A stretch of 64,000 nucleotides of DNA from Hyphomicrobium sp. MC1. GTDB taxonomy: Bacteria > Pseudomonadota > Alphaproteobacteria > Rhizobiales > Hyphomicrobiaceae. The translations under genes and the position numbers were made by a program. Under the pieces are notes generated by a model. The model saw only the letters and a list, made by a program, of their open reading frames with translations, was not told where the DNA came from and did no database searches. Location: assembly GCF_000253295.1 (NCBI RefSeq), contig NC_015717.1, positions 2,728,001 to 2,792,000 on the forward strand, in the 5' to 3' direction. Positions 42,613 through 50,143 of the stretch are shown piece by piece (the stretch's first letter is position 1; the number at the start of each line of letters is the position of its first letter).

Positions 42613-43275
42613 CTATCGCAGATGCGTGAGATCATACAGGAGTTGCGGCACCGCAATCGGCGTCGGCAACACGTCGTCGTCGGGATCGAGATCGCGCCAG
42701 ACCTGAGGATCATTCGACGACTGAATCATTTTGTAGCTGTACCCCGTCTGGTACCAAGGCTTCAGGTCGTCCGTGCGATTGTCGAGAATAAGGTCGCCGA
42801 ATTTCGTTCTCGCAGTCAGAACCGCGTGCCCTTCTCCGTTCTCGATACGCACGACCGTCATCAACAGAGAGCTTGTCGGCCATCCCAGAGAAATTAAGAT
42901 GTGGCGCTTGAGAAGAGCGTAATCCTCGCAGTCACCCTTTCCGTCTTTCGGGATGGTCCAATAATCCTCGATCCCGTAGTGCTCGATATCGGTCATCGGC
43001 GTGATCGCGCGGTTGATCCGGCGATTGACCTCGTCCAGCTGCTCAAGGCGCTTAGCCGATTCCGCGAAGCCATTTCCCGCTTTGCGGAGCACGCATTCGC
43101 TCGGAGACTCGGTGCAAAACCGGACGAAAGCGGCAGGAGGAGCGACGGCTCCGTATTCTTCCAGAAAGAGATTTTGGATCACATGCTGCAGATGCGGCTG
43201 CACCTCGCCTGCCCATGCGGCCGTCGCAGCCAGGGACGCAATCCATCCGGCGAAAACGATTTTGACAAAACGCAT
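42613..43275 (-). CDS. Transglutaminase-like cysteine protease (BTLCP/LapG-like)
   Basis: A 220-residue exported protein with a signal peptide (MRFVKIVFAGWIASLAATAA, cleavage after AWA) and a bacterial transglutaminase-like cysteine proteinase domain. The catalytic triad is visible as Cys116 in GKGDCEDYALLKRHILI, His150 in GEGHAVLTA and Asp165 in LILDNRTDDLKPW. The family includes LapG, which cleaves biofilm adhesins in the periplasm under c-di-GMP control. No LapD receptor or large adhesin gene is next to it here, so that role is only a possibility. I start it at the ATG at 43275, which opens directly into the signal peptide. Confidence 0.85.
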   Translation of the reverse strand: MRFVKIVFAGWIASLAATAAWAGEVQPHLQHVIQNLFLEEYGAVAPPAAFVRFCTESPSECVLRKAGNGFAESAKRLEQLDEVNRRINRAITPMTDIEHYGIEDYWTIPKDGKGDCEDYALLKRHILISLGWPTSSLLMTVVRIENGEGHAVLTARTKFGDLILDNRTDDLKPWYQTGYSYKMIQSSNDPQVWRDLDPDDDVLPTPIAVPQLLYDLTHLR

Positions 43276-43666
43276 TGCGATAACACCGAGCCCGTTACAC
43301 GCTCGAATGAAGATCAATATTGCACATTAATGGAGGGCTAAGATTATCGATCTTGCGCCAGAATCTCGGCCTAGCCAGTTGGCCTAGGAAACATGTGATG
43401 TCGGCGACCCACCGTTTTCGTTTTGCTTACGCTGTCGCAAAGTCCGCATTCGAATGCGAGACGCATCGCCCTTCGACTGACTGACGAAGACCTTCCGGAT
43501 TGGCTGACGTTCGTGATGCGTCGCAGCACGGCCTCCGTACGATTACGGAATGGCCGATATGTCGTTTCGCTCGGGGAACAGATTATGAGGGATCGTGTTC
43601 AATGATCGTCGATTATAGTTGAATTTGTTTCAATCATTCCCGCGTCAGGGAAATGGAGCCAATCTC
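43276..43666. other. Divergent intergenic region
   Basis: Lies between the LapG-like gene (minus) and the HFGG-repeat gene (plus) and should hold both promoters. An open frame from a TTG at 43423 to 43605 (60 codons) has no family resemblance and no good ribosome binding site. A repeated GGCCTAG heptamer occurs twice at about 43361-43380. I see no clear gene. Confidence 0.4.
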
Positions 43667-45289
43667 ATGTTTCGCATAGTGCGTATAATTGCCGTCGTCG
43701 CGAGCGCATCGGTGTTGGCGACAGGTTCTCTGATGTTTTCCAGTCAAGTTGAAGCGCGTGGCGGACACTTCGGTGGTCATGGAGGCCACTTCGGAGGTGG
43801 ACATTTCGGCGGTGGCCATTTCGGAGGCGGCCACTTTGGCGGCCGCCATTTCGGCGGCGGACATTTTGGAGGACGGCATTTCCGAGGCTTTGGCGGTCGA
43901 CACTTCGGGAGCCGCCATTTTGGTGGCGGCCACTTCGGTGGCAGACACTTCGGCGGCAGACACTTCGGAGGCCGGCATTTTGGCGGCAGAGGTCACGGCT
44001 ATGCGCGGGGCAATCAATTCCGCGGATCGCATTTCGCGCGTGGACATCGTGGCGTCGGAAACCGCGGCTTCGCGAACAGGCATTTTCGTGGCAACAGGCA
44101 TTTTGCGAGCCACGGCCGCGCGCTTGCAGCAACCGGCCGTATGACACATGCCTTCGGTCGTCACGGCTACGGCCACCACTTCGCCCGCAATGGCTTCTGG
44201 CATAATCGCTATGCGTATGGCCGCTACGGGCGCTGGCATCGCGGCTGGGGCTACGGATGGTATGGCCCGGTATTCTGGCCGTACGCCTACGGGGACGCAT
44301 TCGCTTTCGCGCTGTGGCCGTATGACTATTACGATCCGTTCTGGGATTATGGCTCAGACTGGATCCTGTCGAGCGTATTCTGGCCTGGTGGCGAACCGGG
44401 ATATTACAATTACGGCGGCGGAGGCTACGGCTACGGCTACGGCGACATCTACGGCACAAACACGCCGCGCCGTGGTTCTACGAGTGTCGCGACGGCGTCC
44501 ATTCCGGAGCCGCAGCGGCAGGACGCTTGCGGTAGCCTGGCTCCCGGCGTGGCTCAGTTGCCGGTTGCACGTATCCAGAAAGCCATCGCGCCGACAACGG
44601 AGGATCAGCGCGCCGCGCTGACCGACTTCAATACAGCGCTGACGAAAGGCGCGGATATCATGAAGCAGGCCTGTCCGGCTGAGGCGCCGCTCACGCCTCC
44701 GGCCAAGCTCGAGGCCGTCACGCAGCGGCTCACCGCCATGAAAACCGCAATCGGCGAAGTCCGCCCGTCGCTGGATAAGCTCTACAGCACTCTGAGCGAT
44801 GACCAGCAGCGGCGCTTCGATAAGGTTCTTCTGGCGTCGCAACCGAAAGGCAAGTCGGCCAACAAGGCCGCGGGCCTCGACGTGGCGAAGCTATGCAACG
44901 ACCGCGGACCGGCGTTCGCCGACTTGCCGGCAGAGCAGATCGAACGGGCGATCAACTTGGATGACACCCAGCGCGCCAAGCTTGATGCTCTGAAGACAGC
45001 ATCGACGAAAGCTGCGGATATCTCCAAGGGCGGCTGTCTCTCGACGATGCCGACGACTGTCGGCGGGCGCCTCGACGCGGTTGAGAAACGGGTCGATGCG
45101 CTGTTGCAGGCGACGAATGAGCTTCAACCCGCTGTCGATGGCTTCTATGCGTCCCTCTCCGACGAGCAGAAAGCCCGCTTCAATTCCATCGGCGTAGCGA
45201 CGGCACAGTCATCGCCGCGATCGCCGCCCGCGAGCAGCATGGGATCGAGCAGCGGCGAGACGGGCTCGCAATCACCCGCCTCGAAGTAA
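43667..45289 (+). CDS. Exported HFGG-repeat protein with two Spy/LTXXQ-like domains
   Basis: A 540-residue protein. Residues 1-30 form a signal peptide (MFRIVRIIAVVASASVLATG, cleavage near VEA). Residues about 31-108 are a tandem run of HFGG(G/R) units, extremely rich in His, Phe and Gly. Residues about 110-270 are His/Arg/Tyr/Trp-rich. Two related domains follow, about 285-385 and 409-508, each starting with a Cys-containing segment and ending in LSDDQQRRF or LSDEQKARF, the pattern of periplasmic Spy/CpxP-type LTXXQ proteins. The C-terminus is Ser-rich. The start at 43667 has GGAG eight bases upstream; the track-length frame from 43619 has none. The His-rich part suggests metal binding and the second part chaperone-like or stress function; both are inference. 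Confidence 0.8.
   Translation: MFRIVRIIAVVASASVLATGSLMFSSQVEARGGHFGGHGGHFGGGHFGGGHFGGGHFGGRHFGGGHFGGRHFRGFGGRHFGSRHFGGGHFGGRHFGGRHFGGRHFGGRGHGYARGNQFRGSHFARGHRGVGNRGFANRHFRGNRHFASHGRALAATGRMTHAFGRHGYGHHFARNGFWHNRYAYGRYGRWHRGWGYGWYGPVFWPYAYGDAFAFALWPYDYYDPFWDYGSDWILSSVFWPGGEPGYYNYGGGGYGYGYGDIYGTNTPRRGSTSVATASIPEPQRQDACGSLAPGVAQLPVARIQKAIAPTTEDQRAALTDFNTALTKGADIMKQACPAEAPLTPPAKLEAVTQRLTAMKTAIGEVRPSLDKLYSTLSDDQQRRFDKVLLASQPKGKSANKAAGLDVAKLCNDRGPAFADLPAEQIERAINLDDTQRAKLDALKTASTKAADISKGGCLSTMPTTVGGRLDAVEKRVDALLQATNELQPAVDGFYASLSDEQKARFNSIGVATAQSSPRSPPASSMGSSSGETGSQSPASK
43760..43992 (+). repeat. Tandem repeat coding for HFGG units
   Basis: About 233 bases of degenerate 12-15 base units, each coding for Gly-His-Phe-Gly-Gly or Arg-His-Phe-Gly-Gly. 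Codon choice varies between copies (ttc or ttt, ggc or gga or ggt), which suggests old duplication with selection on the peptide rather than very recent expansion. Confidence 0.85.
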
Positions 45290-45312
45290 AGAAAAGGCAG
45301 CTTGCTGATTGG

Positions 45313-45345
45313 GTGCCGTCGTCCATCGTAATTGGGCGGCGGCAC
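45313..45345. terminator. Hairpin between convergent genes
   Basis: GTGCCGTCG at 45313-45321 pairs with CGGCGGCAC at 45337-45345 (one G-T pair), with a 15-base loop. It lies between the stops of the HFGG-repeat gene and the antiporter gene. No strong T-run, so a weak terminator call. Confidence 0.35.
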
Positions 45346-45372
45346 AAATCGTTTATGCGCCCATCGGCTGCG

Positions 45373-46956
45373 CTAAACGCGGTTTTCTAGGGCGCCGATT
45401 TCCTGAATGTCGAGATCGCGTTCGAGCGCATGTAATGCTTCGTCGTCGATGTCGCCGGCGCGATGCAGCCGCATCAGCTCGCGACGTCCGGCAGCGACGG
45501 CCGCCAAGATCACGTCGAAGTGCGCGTTAATCCGATCTGTGTGCGCACTCTCATTGCCCGTGTAAATCGCGGCTACCGCGGCGCGACGCGTATACCTTTC
45601 GAGTAGTTGCGGATGAACGAGATTGCCGTCGCCATCGTAGGCCAGCTTTTCGACGACGTTCTTCTGCGCCACGATCATCGCCTCTTCCGCTTGAGATGCC
45701 GATAGTCGTGCGTGAGGGACCTCATCTTCTTTGAGCCCCAGCATGCGGATGAGAGCGCCGAGCGTCGTCCCCTGTAAAAGCACCGTGACCAGAATGACCG
45801 CAAACGCGGTCACCAGCATGAAGTCGCGGCCGGGTACGGCGTCAGGCAACGTCAACGCAACTGCGAGCGTGACGACGCCACGCATTCCAGCCCATCCGAG
45901 CACGGTCGCGGCTGGCGCGCCGAGCGGCTGAGCACGCTTGCCCCCCAAGCTCCGGAGCAACGACAGCACGGCGTCGCTACCGAAGATCCACACGAACCTC
46001 GCAACTGTCATCGCGAGCACAATGATCAGGACCGGCACCGCCATTTGCGCCAAGACGACATCAATACCGCCGACGCGATCGAGAACGCCGCGGAGCGAAA
46101 GTCCGATCAGAATGAAAATGAAGGCTTCGAAGATGAAGACCATTACCTGCCAGAATGCACCGGCGCGCATGCGGATGCTGGCTGAAAATACCGTGTGCTG
46201 AAACCAGCCGAACAGAAGCCCCGCGGTGACCGTTGCGATGACGCCGGATACATGCACGGCTTCGGCAGAAATGTAGGCTGCCCAGCACAGCAGGATCGAT
46301 GCGGCGATCGTCAGATAGTCGTGGCCGAGCCGCCGCAGCAGGAACATCCAAAGGCCGCCCATGACCGCGCCGACCGCGACGCCGCCCAGCGCCAGCACGA
46401 AGAACTGTCCGGCCGCCGCTCCCGCAGAGAACGTGCCGGTCAACACGGCCGCGACGGCGAAGCGGAAAAGCACGAGGCCGGTCGCGTCATTCAGAAGGCT
46501 TTCACCTTCGAGCAGCGTCGAGAGCCTGCGTGGCAGCTTCACGGTTTGCAAAACAGCCCGCGCCGAGACGGCATCGGGCGGCGACACGATGGCCCCAAGT
46601 GCGAAACAGGCGGCCCACGGCAAGTTCGGCATCAGCCAGTGCGTGACAACGCCAACGATGAGCGTCGTGAAGATCACCGCGCCGATGGCGAGAGACAGGA
46701 CGCCGGCGATATGCCTGCGGAATTCGGCGTGCGCAGTGAAAAAGGCACCGTCCATCAGCAGCGGCGGAAGGAACAGCACGAGCACGAGTTCGGGATCGAG
46801 TTCGAAGACCGGCAGCCCCGGAATGAACGCCATTGCACCGCCGCCGATCAAAAGCGCCACAGCGGGAGGCAGTTTCAGACGAAGCGCGACCCAATGGAGC
46901 GCGAGAATGGCGAGCAGCATCGTGAAGATGAGTTCGAAGACTTGGACGGGATGCAT
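45373..46956 (-). CDS. CPA1-type Na+/H+ antiporter
   Basis: Cation/proton antiporter of 527 residues with about 12 transmembrane segments in the first 400. Key segments are PPLLMDGAFFTAHAEFRRHI, the ion-binding core FALGAIVSPPDAVSARAVLQ (with the Asp of the ND-like motif as PPDAVS) and LLEGESLLNDATGLVLFRFA. The C-terminal cytoplasmic tail (about 410-527) is charged and helical. The start at 46956 (MHPVQVFELIFTMLLAILAL) leads directly into the first helix; the longer open frame upstream crosses a repeat and is rejected. The AGGTG repeat lies 36 bases upstream of this start. Likely role: pH and sodium homeostasis. Confidence 0.9.
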   Translation of the reverse strand: MHPVQVFELIFTMLLAILALHWVALRLKLPPAVALLIGGGAMAFIPGLPVFELDPELVLVLFLPPLLMDGAFFTAHAEFRRHIAGVLSLAIGAVIFTTLIVGVVTHWLMPNLPWAACFALGAIVSPPDAVSARAVLQTVKLPRRLSTLLEGESLLNDATGLVLFRFAVAAVLTGTFSAGAAAGQFFVLALGGVAVGAVMGGLWMFLLRRLGHDYLTIAASILLCWAAYISAEAVHVSGVIATVTAGLLFGWFQHTVFSASIRMRAGAFWQVMVFIFEAFIFILIGLSLRGVLDRVGGIDVVLAQMAVPVLIIVLAMTVARFVWIFGSDAVLSLLRSLGGKRAQPLGAPAATVLGWAGMRGVVTLAVALTLPDAVPGRDFMLVTAFAVILVTVLLQGTTLGALIRMLGLKEDEVPHARLSASQAEEAMIVAQKNVVEKLAYDGDGNLVHPQLLERYTRRAAVAAIYTGNESAHTDRINAHFDVILAAVAAGRRELMRLHRAGDIDDEALHALERDLDIQEIGALENRV

Positions 46957-46991
46957 GCGGCTCAAGTTCTCCAATCGTGCGTGCGCCTGCC

Positions 46992-47016
46992 AGGTGAGGT
47001 GAGGTGAGGTGAGGTG
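46992..47016 (+). repeat. (AGGTG)5 pentanucleotide microsatellite
   Basis: Five exact head-to-tail copies of AGGTG in the divergent intergenic region, 36 bases upstream of the antiporter start and 105 bases upstream of the hugZ-like start. Read on the plus strand each unit resembles a Shine-Dalgarno core; read on the minus strand it is a CACCT repeat in the antiporter leader. Confidence 0.9.
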
Positions 47017-47120
47017 ACCCCTGTAGCTGATGGGCACGCATTTGTGTAGTTTCGACAGCTGAGACACATGGGTTGGGCCCGCGCCAGGGCGGGTGCCTAC
47101 CGATACAAGGAACATCGACC

Positions 47121-47876
47121 ATGGAAGAAAAGAAACTCGACGTCCTGCAGCCCGTCGACGACACAGCTATTCGGCTCGGTAAGACGCTCGTGCGGAGCGC
47201 CCGCTATGGCGCACTAGGAACGCTTGATCCACTCGACGGCTCGCCGTCAGTGAGCCGTGTCAGCCTTGCCACCGCTATGGATGGCGCGCCGATATTTCTT
47301 ATTTCCCGGCTCTCGTCCCATTGCACCAACTTGATGGCGGACGGGAAATGCTCATTGCTCGTCGGCGAACCCGGCAAGGGCGATCCCCTCGCCCATCCAC
47401 GCATGACGCTGATCGGCACGGCTAAACCAGTTCCCGCGGGCGCCGAACTTACACTTTATCGCAGCCGCTATCTCAGGCGGAATCCGAAGGCGGCGCTTTA
47501 CGTCGACTTTCCGGATTTTTCGTTCTGGCGTTTCGAGACGGCGCGCGCATCTTTGAACGGCGGCTTCGGCAAGGCCTACGCGATGAAAGCTGCTGATCTT
47601 GCGACGTCACTCGATGGCGTCGAGGCGCTGGCGGACATGGAAGACGGTGCCGTCTCACATATGAATTCCGATCATCTCGCCGCGATCGAGCGTTATGCGG
47701 CGAAGATCGGTGAGGAACCGGGCGGCTGGAAGCTTTCGACGCTCGATCCCGAGGGGCTGGACCTCATCTGCGGCGAACGCGCCGCGCGGCTGTGGTTCGA
47801 CCGTCCGTTGTCGTCGGCTGCGGAACTGAGGCCGGTGCTCGTGGCGCTGGCAAAAGAAACGCCCAGTTCTGCCTGA
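47121..47876 (+). CDS. HugZ-like pyridoxamine 5'-phosphate oxidase family protein
   Basis: A 251-residue protein with an N-terminal split-barrel flavin-binding domain (residues about 20-150, ARYGALGTLDPLDGSPSVSR then LISRLSSHCTNLMADGKCSL). A C-terminal DUF2470 domain follows from about 165 (DMEDGAVSHMNSDHLAAIER). This two-domain order is that of HugZ-type heme utilisation proteins and related plant HugZ/GluBP proteins. Heme oxygenase activity is known for some members; here it is inferred only. The ATG at 47121 follows an AAGGAAC stretch. It is divergent from the antiporter gene, with the AGGTG repeat between. Confidence 0.82.
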   Translation: MEEKKLDVLQPVDDTAIRLGKTLVRSARYGALGTLDPLDGSPSVSRVSLATAMDGAPIFLISRLSSHCTNLMADGKCSLLVGEPGKGDPLAHPRMTLIGTAKPVPAGAELTLYRSRYLRRNPKAALYVDFPDFSFWRFETARASLNGGFGKAYAMKAADLATSLDGVEALADMEDGAVSHMNSDHLAAIERYAAKIGEEPGGWKLSTLDPEGLDLICGERAARLWFDRPLSSAAELRPVLVALAKETPSSA

Positions 47877-48001
47877 GACGCCATTCGGTCTGGCGGTATG
47901 CCGACCATCTTTGGTATTGCGAGTGGGAATTCGTGTTGCGGTGGCTGTAAATCGGCCACCGTCGAAGCCATCATCAGACAACCGTTTATCGGACTGATAA
48001 A

Positions 48002-48078
48002 TGGCGCGAGAGACGGGACTTGAACCCGCGGCCTCCGCCGTGACAGGGCGGCGCTCTAACCAACTGAGCTACTCCCGC
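48002..48078 (-). tRNA. tRNA-Asp (GTC)
   Basis: A 77-base cloverleaf on the minus strand with the CCA end encoded. Acceptor stem GCGGGAG pairs with CTCTCGC, the D-arm contains AGCTCAGTTGGTTAGAGC, the anticodon loop is CTGTCAC with anticodon GTC, and the T-arm has GGTTCAAGTCC. All arms close. Confidence 0.95.
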
Positions 48079-48195
48079 AATCCAGATGCGCAGAGCATCG
48101 ATGCGAGCGGTCGAGATACGTGTTCGCGGCGTCCAAGTCAAGCGGCCGGTTGATAGAATTTGGATGCGCTCACAGCGCTTCCAACCGATTGAAAC

Positions 48196-48756
48196 TCAGG
48201 CGCAAGTCGACAGAACAAAGGCCGCACGCTCGGCAACGGGCAGGCGCGGCAAGGTGACCAATTCATAGCCCAACCCAGTATAGACGTCGGCCATGGCATG
48301 GTAGGTGGCTTCCGCCTCCTCAATCGTCTGCTTGCGTTCGGAATCCTGGGTGAAAATTTCGGGCCAGGGCGGCGCTATGAAGACGCGATTATTATAACGA
48401 AACATTTCTGCAGCGCGCTGCACCTGCGGCGGTACCGGTAAGCCAGAAAGTTGCAGATAGCCAATGACGTCCGGGATACCGCGGTCGAAGAAGACAATTC
48501 CTATTTCGGCAGCCGCTTGAGCTTCGCGATAGGAGCGCAGATCCCAACTCAGCATAAGATCGGCAAATGCATTTTGATCCGCCCACGGGAGTGCCGCGCC
48601 GCCGATCGCTACCTGGTCGCGAATGATACCCCGTCCCGCTTCCGGCATGGTTCGAAAGCCGGCGTCAGCCAAGGCTGCCGCCAGCGAGCTTTTACCGGAG
48701 CCAGGTCCGCCCGTAACGATAACTAGACGTGATCCGATTTTCACCGGTTGCGCCAT
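48196..48756 (-). CDS. AAA family ATPase (P-loop NTPase)
   Basis: A 186-residue soluble P-loop protein. Walker A is VTGGPGSGKSS at about residues 14-24 and a Walker B-like Asp occurs in IGIVFFDRGIPDVIGY. The PEAGRGIIRDQ and DLMLSWDLRSYREA segments fit a small group of kinase-like AAA ATPases often annotated as AAA_28. Substrate unknown. Start at the ATG at 48756 (MAQPVKIGSRLV), four bases after the DUF1993 stop, so the two genes are likely co-transcribed; a longer frame would run into that gene. Confidence 0.82.
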   Translation of the reverse strand: MAQPVKIGSRLVIVTGGPGSGKSSLAAALADAGFRTMPEAGRGIIRDQVAIGGAALPWADQNAFADLMLSWDLRSYREAQAAAEIGIVFFDRGIPDVIGYLQLSGLPVPPQVQRAAEMFRYNNRVFIAPPWPEIFTQDSERKQTIEEAEATYHAMADVYTGLGYELVTLPRLPVAERAAFVLSTCA

Positions 48757-48760
48757 GTGC

Positions 48761-49267
48761 TCAGGTTCGGCCGACGAAATCGCGCTTACCGATCTCAATG
48801 CCGTTGTGGCGCAGAATGTCGTAGGCAGTGGTGCAGTGGAAATAGAAGTTCGGGAACGCGACGTGGAGCAGGTATTCGCGTCCCGTCATGGTCACGTCCT
48901 GGCCGCCGGTCTTGATCGTCAGTTCGCGCGTATCTGCGCCTTCGAACTGTCCGGGCTTATAGGCGGCGAGAAGCGCCTGAATCTTTGCGATGCGCGCCTT
49001 CAGCTCCGGCAGTGTCGTCTCGACGTCGGGAAAGCCCGGCACCTCTGTCCCGGTGAGCCGCGCCGGCGCAGCCTTGGCGAAATCGGTCGCGAGCTGAACC
49101 TGACGCGTCAGGTTGAACATATCGGGATACAGACGCGAGCCGAGATAAACTGCAAAGTCGATCTTCTTCGCGGCCGCCTGCTGTGCGGCCTTGTCGAGGA
49201 ACGCTTCAAGCGCTGAGAGCTGCTTCTGAAAGGTCGGGATGGCGATGTCATACAATGATAGAGCCAT
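48761..49267 (-). CDS. DUF1993 family protein
   Basis: A 168-residue soluble protein matching DUF1993: N-terminal MALSLYDIAIPTFQKQLSAL, then LYPDMFNLTRQVQLATDFAK and, near the end, TGREYLLHVAFPNFYFHCTT followed by AYDILRHNGIEIGKRDF. The fold is expected to be a DinB-like four-helix bundle; the activity is unknown. The ATG at 49267 has AGAGGAAA upstream. It leads a two-gene unit with the AAA ATPase. Confidence 0.85.
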   Translation of the reverse strand: MALSLYDIAIPTFQKQLSALEAFLDKAAQQAAAKKIDFAVYLGSRLYPDMFNLTRQVQLATDFAKAAPARLTGTEVPGFPDVETTLPELKARIAKIQALLAAYKPGQFEGADTRELTIKTGGQDVTMTGREYLLHVAFPNFYFHCTTAYDILRHNGIEIGKRDFVGRT

Positions 49268-49448
49268 TGTGTTTCCTCTTTCTAAAGTTCGGTAATACCG
49301 AACTAACGTATGATAGCTGGCCAGCGGCAGCAAGACATACGTCAGCTGCGCTACGTTTGCGCCAACGTCTACGCACGCTTATTTTCTTGGGGATTGGCGA
49401 GGTGGGATGCCGCCGGCTCACGGGCCTGTCGCCTGGAACGAAGCAACA

Positions 49449-49523
49449 TGGTGGGCGGTGAGAGGGTCGAACTCCCGACATCCTCGGTGTAAACGAGGCG
49501 CTCTACCACTGAGCTAACCGCCC
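49449..49523 (-). tRNA. tRNA-Val (TAC)
   Basis: A 75-base cloverleaf on the minus strand with encoded CCA. Acceptor GGGCGGT pairs with ACCGCCC, the D-arm has AGCTCAGTGGTAGAGC, the anticodon arm is CCTCG-TTTACAC-CGAGG with anticodon TAC, and the T-arm has GAGTTCGACCCTC. Confidence 0.95.
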
Positions 49524-49557
49524 GACGCGCCTTTGCTAGTCTGTCTGCAAAAGGCTG

Positions 49558-49595
49558 TCAAAACAAACACGCGCGCCACTTCCGCGGCGCGCGTG
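49558..49595 (-). terminator. Rho-independent terminator of the HU gene
   Basis: A perfect 10-base inverted repeat (CACGCGCGCC at 49568-49577, complement at 49586-49595) with an eight-base loop begins 17 bases past the HU stop. On the minus strand it is followed by TTTGTTTTG. Confidence 0.82.
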
Positions 49596-49612
49596 GAAAA
49601 GTGTAACGCGGC

Positions 49613-49891
49613 TTAGTTGATGTTCAGCGCGTCTTTCAGGCCCTTGGCCGGCGTGAACTTCGGCACGCGTGAAGCCGGAATCTGGATCGTTTTGCCGGTC
49701 GCCGGATTGCGGCCTTCGCGCGCCTTACGGGCAGCGACCTTGAACGTGCCGAAATCCGGGATGCGCACTTCATGGCCGTCCTTCATCGCGGCACGAATGT
49801 GGGCGAGAACGGCATCAACAACGCCACTCGCCTTCTCCTTCGTCAGCTCGCAATCTCGGGCAACGGCATCAATCAAATCTTTCTTGCTCAT
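49613..49891 (-). CDS. hup: DNA-binding protein HU
   Basis: Nucleoid-associated histone-like protein, 92 residues, a normal HU length. The family signature GTFKVAARKAREGRNPATGK (residues about 48-67) covers the DNA-intercalating arm, and the N-terminal MSKKDLIDAVARDCELTKEK helix pair is typical. The ATG at 49891 has GAGGAAAG upstream. It sits downstream of lon, a very common pairing in proteobacteria, but the terminator behind lon suggests separate transcription. Confidence 0.96.
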   Translation of the reverse strand: MSKKDLIDAVARDCELTKEKASGVVDAVLAHIRAAMKDGHEVRIPDFGTFKVAARKAREGRNPATGKTIQIPASRVPKFTPAKGLKDALNIN

Positions 49892-50071
49892 CTCGTCTTT
49901 CCTCTAATGTGGGAGGTGGGGCTTCGGCGCGTGGGCTCGAAGCCCGAGGCGGCCATTTCGGGGAGTAGCGGGCCGCGCATGAAGGGCTAGAAGCGCTCAA
50001 TCGCCCCGGTCGTCAAGCGGAAAAAGCCCGTATTTCCGGACAAAAGCGCATCCTAATGCTCATTCCGCCCA

Positions 50072-50111
50072 GAACAAAATGCCCCTGCGCGGCAACCGAG
50101 CAGGGGCATTT
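50072..50111 (-). terminator. Rho-independent terminator of lon
   Basis: An 11-base perfect inverted repeat (AAATGCCCCTG at 50077-50087, complement at 50101-50111) with a 13-base loop lies about 33 bases past the lon stop. On the minus strand the second arm ends in a TTTTGTT tract. Confidence 0.8.
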
Positions 50112-50143
50112 CTTAACGTAAATTTACGCTTACTCGACGAAAG

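Noticed and set aside
43423..43605. A 60-codon frame starting with TTG between two divergent genes
   Set aside because: No ribosome binding site, no recognisable domain, and it occupies the region where promoters are expected.
43760..43992. Regular repeats that could be mistaken for a CRISPR array
   Set aside because: The units are degenerate, 12-15 bases long, have no unique spacers, and stay in frame within an exported protein.
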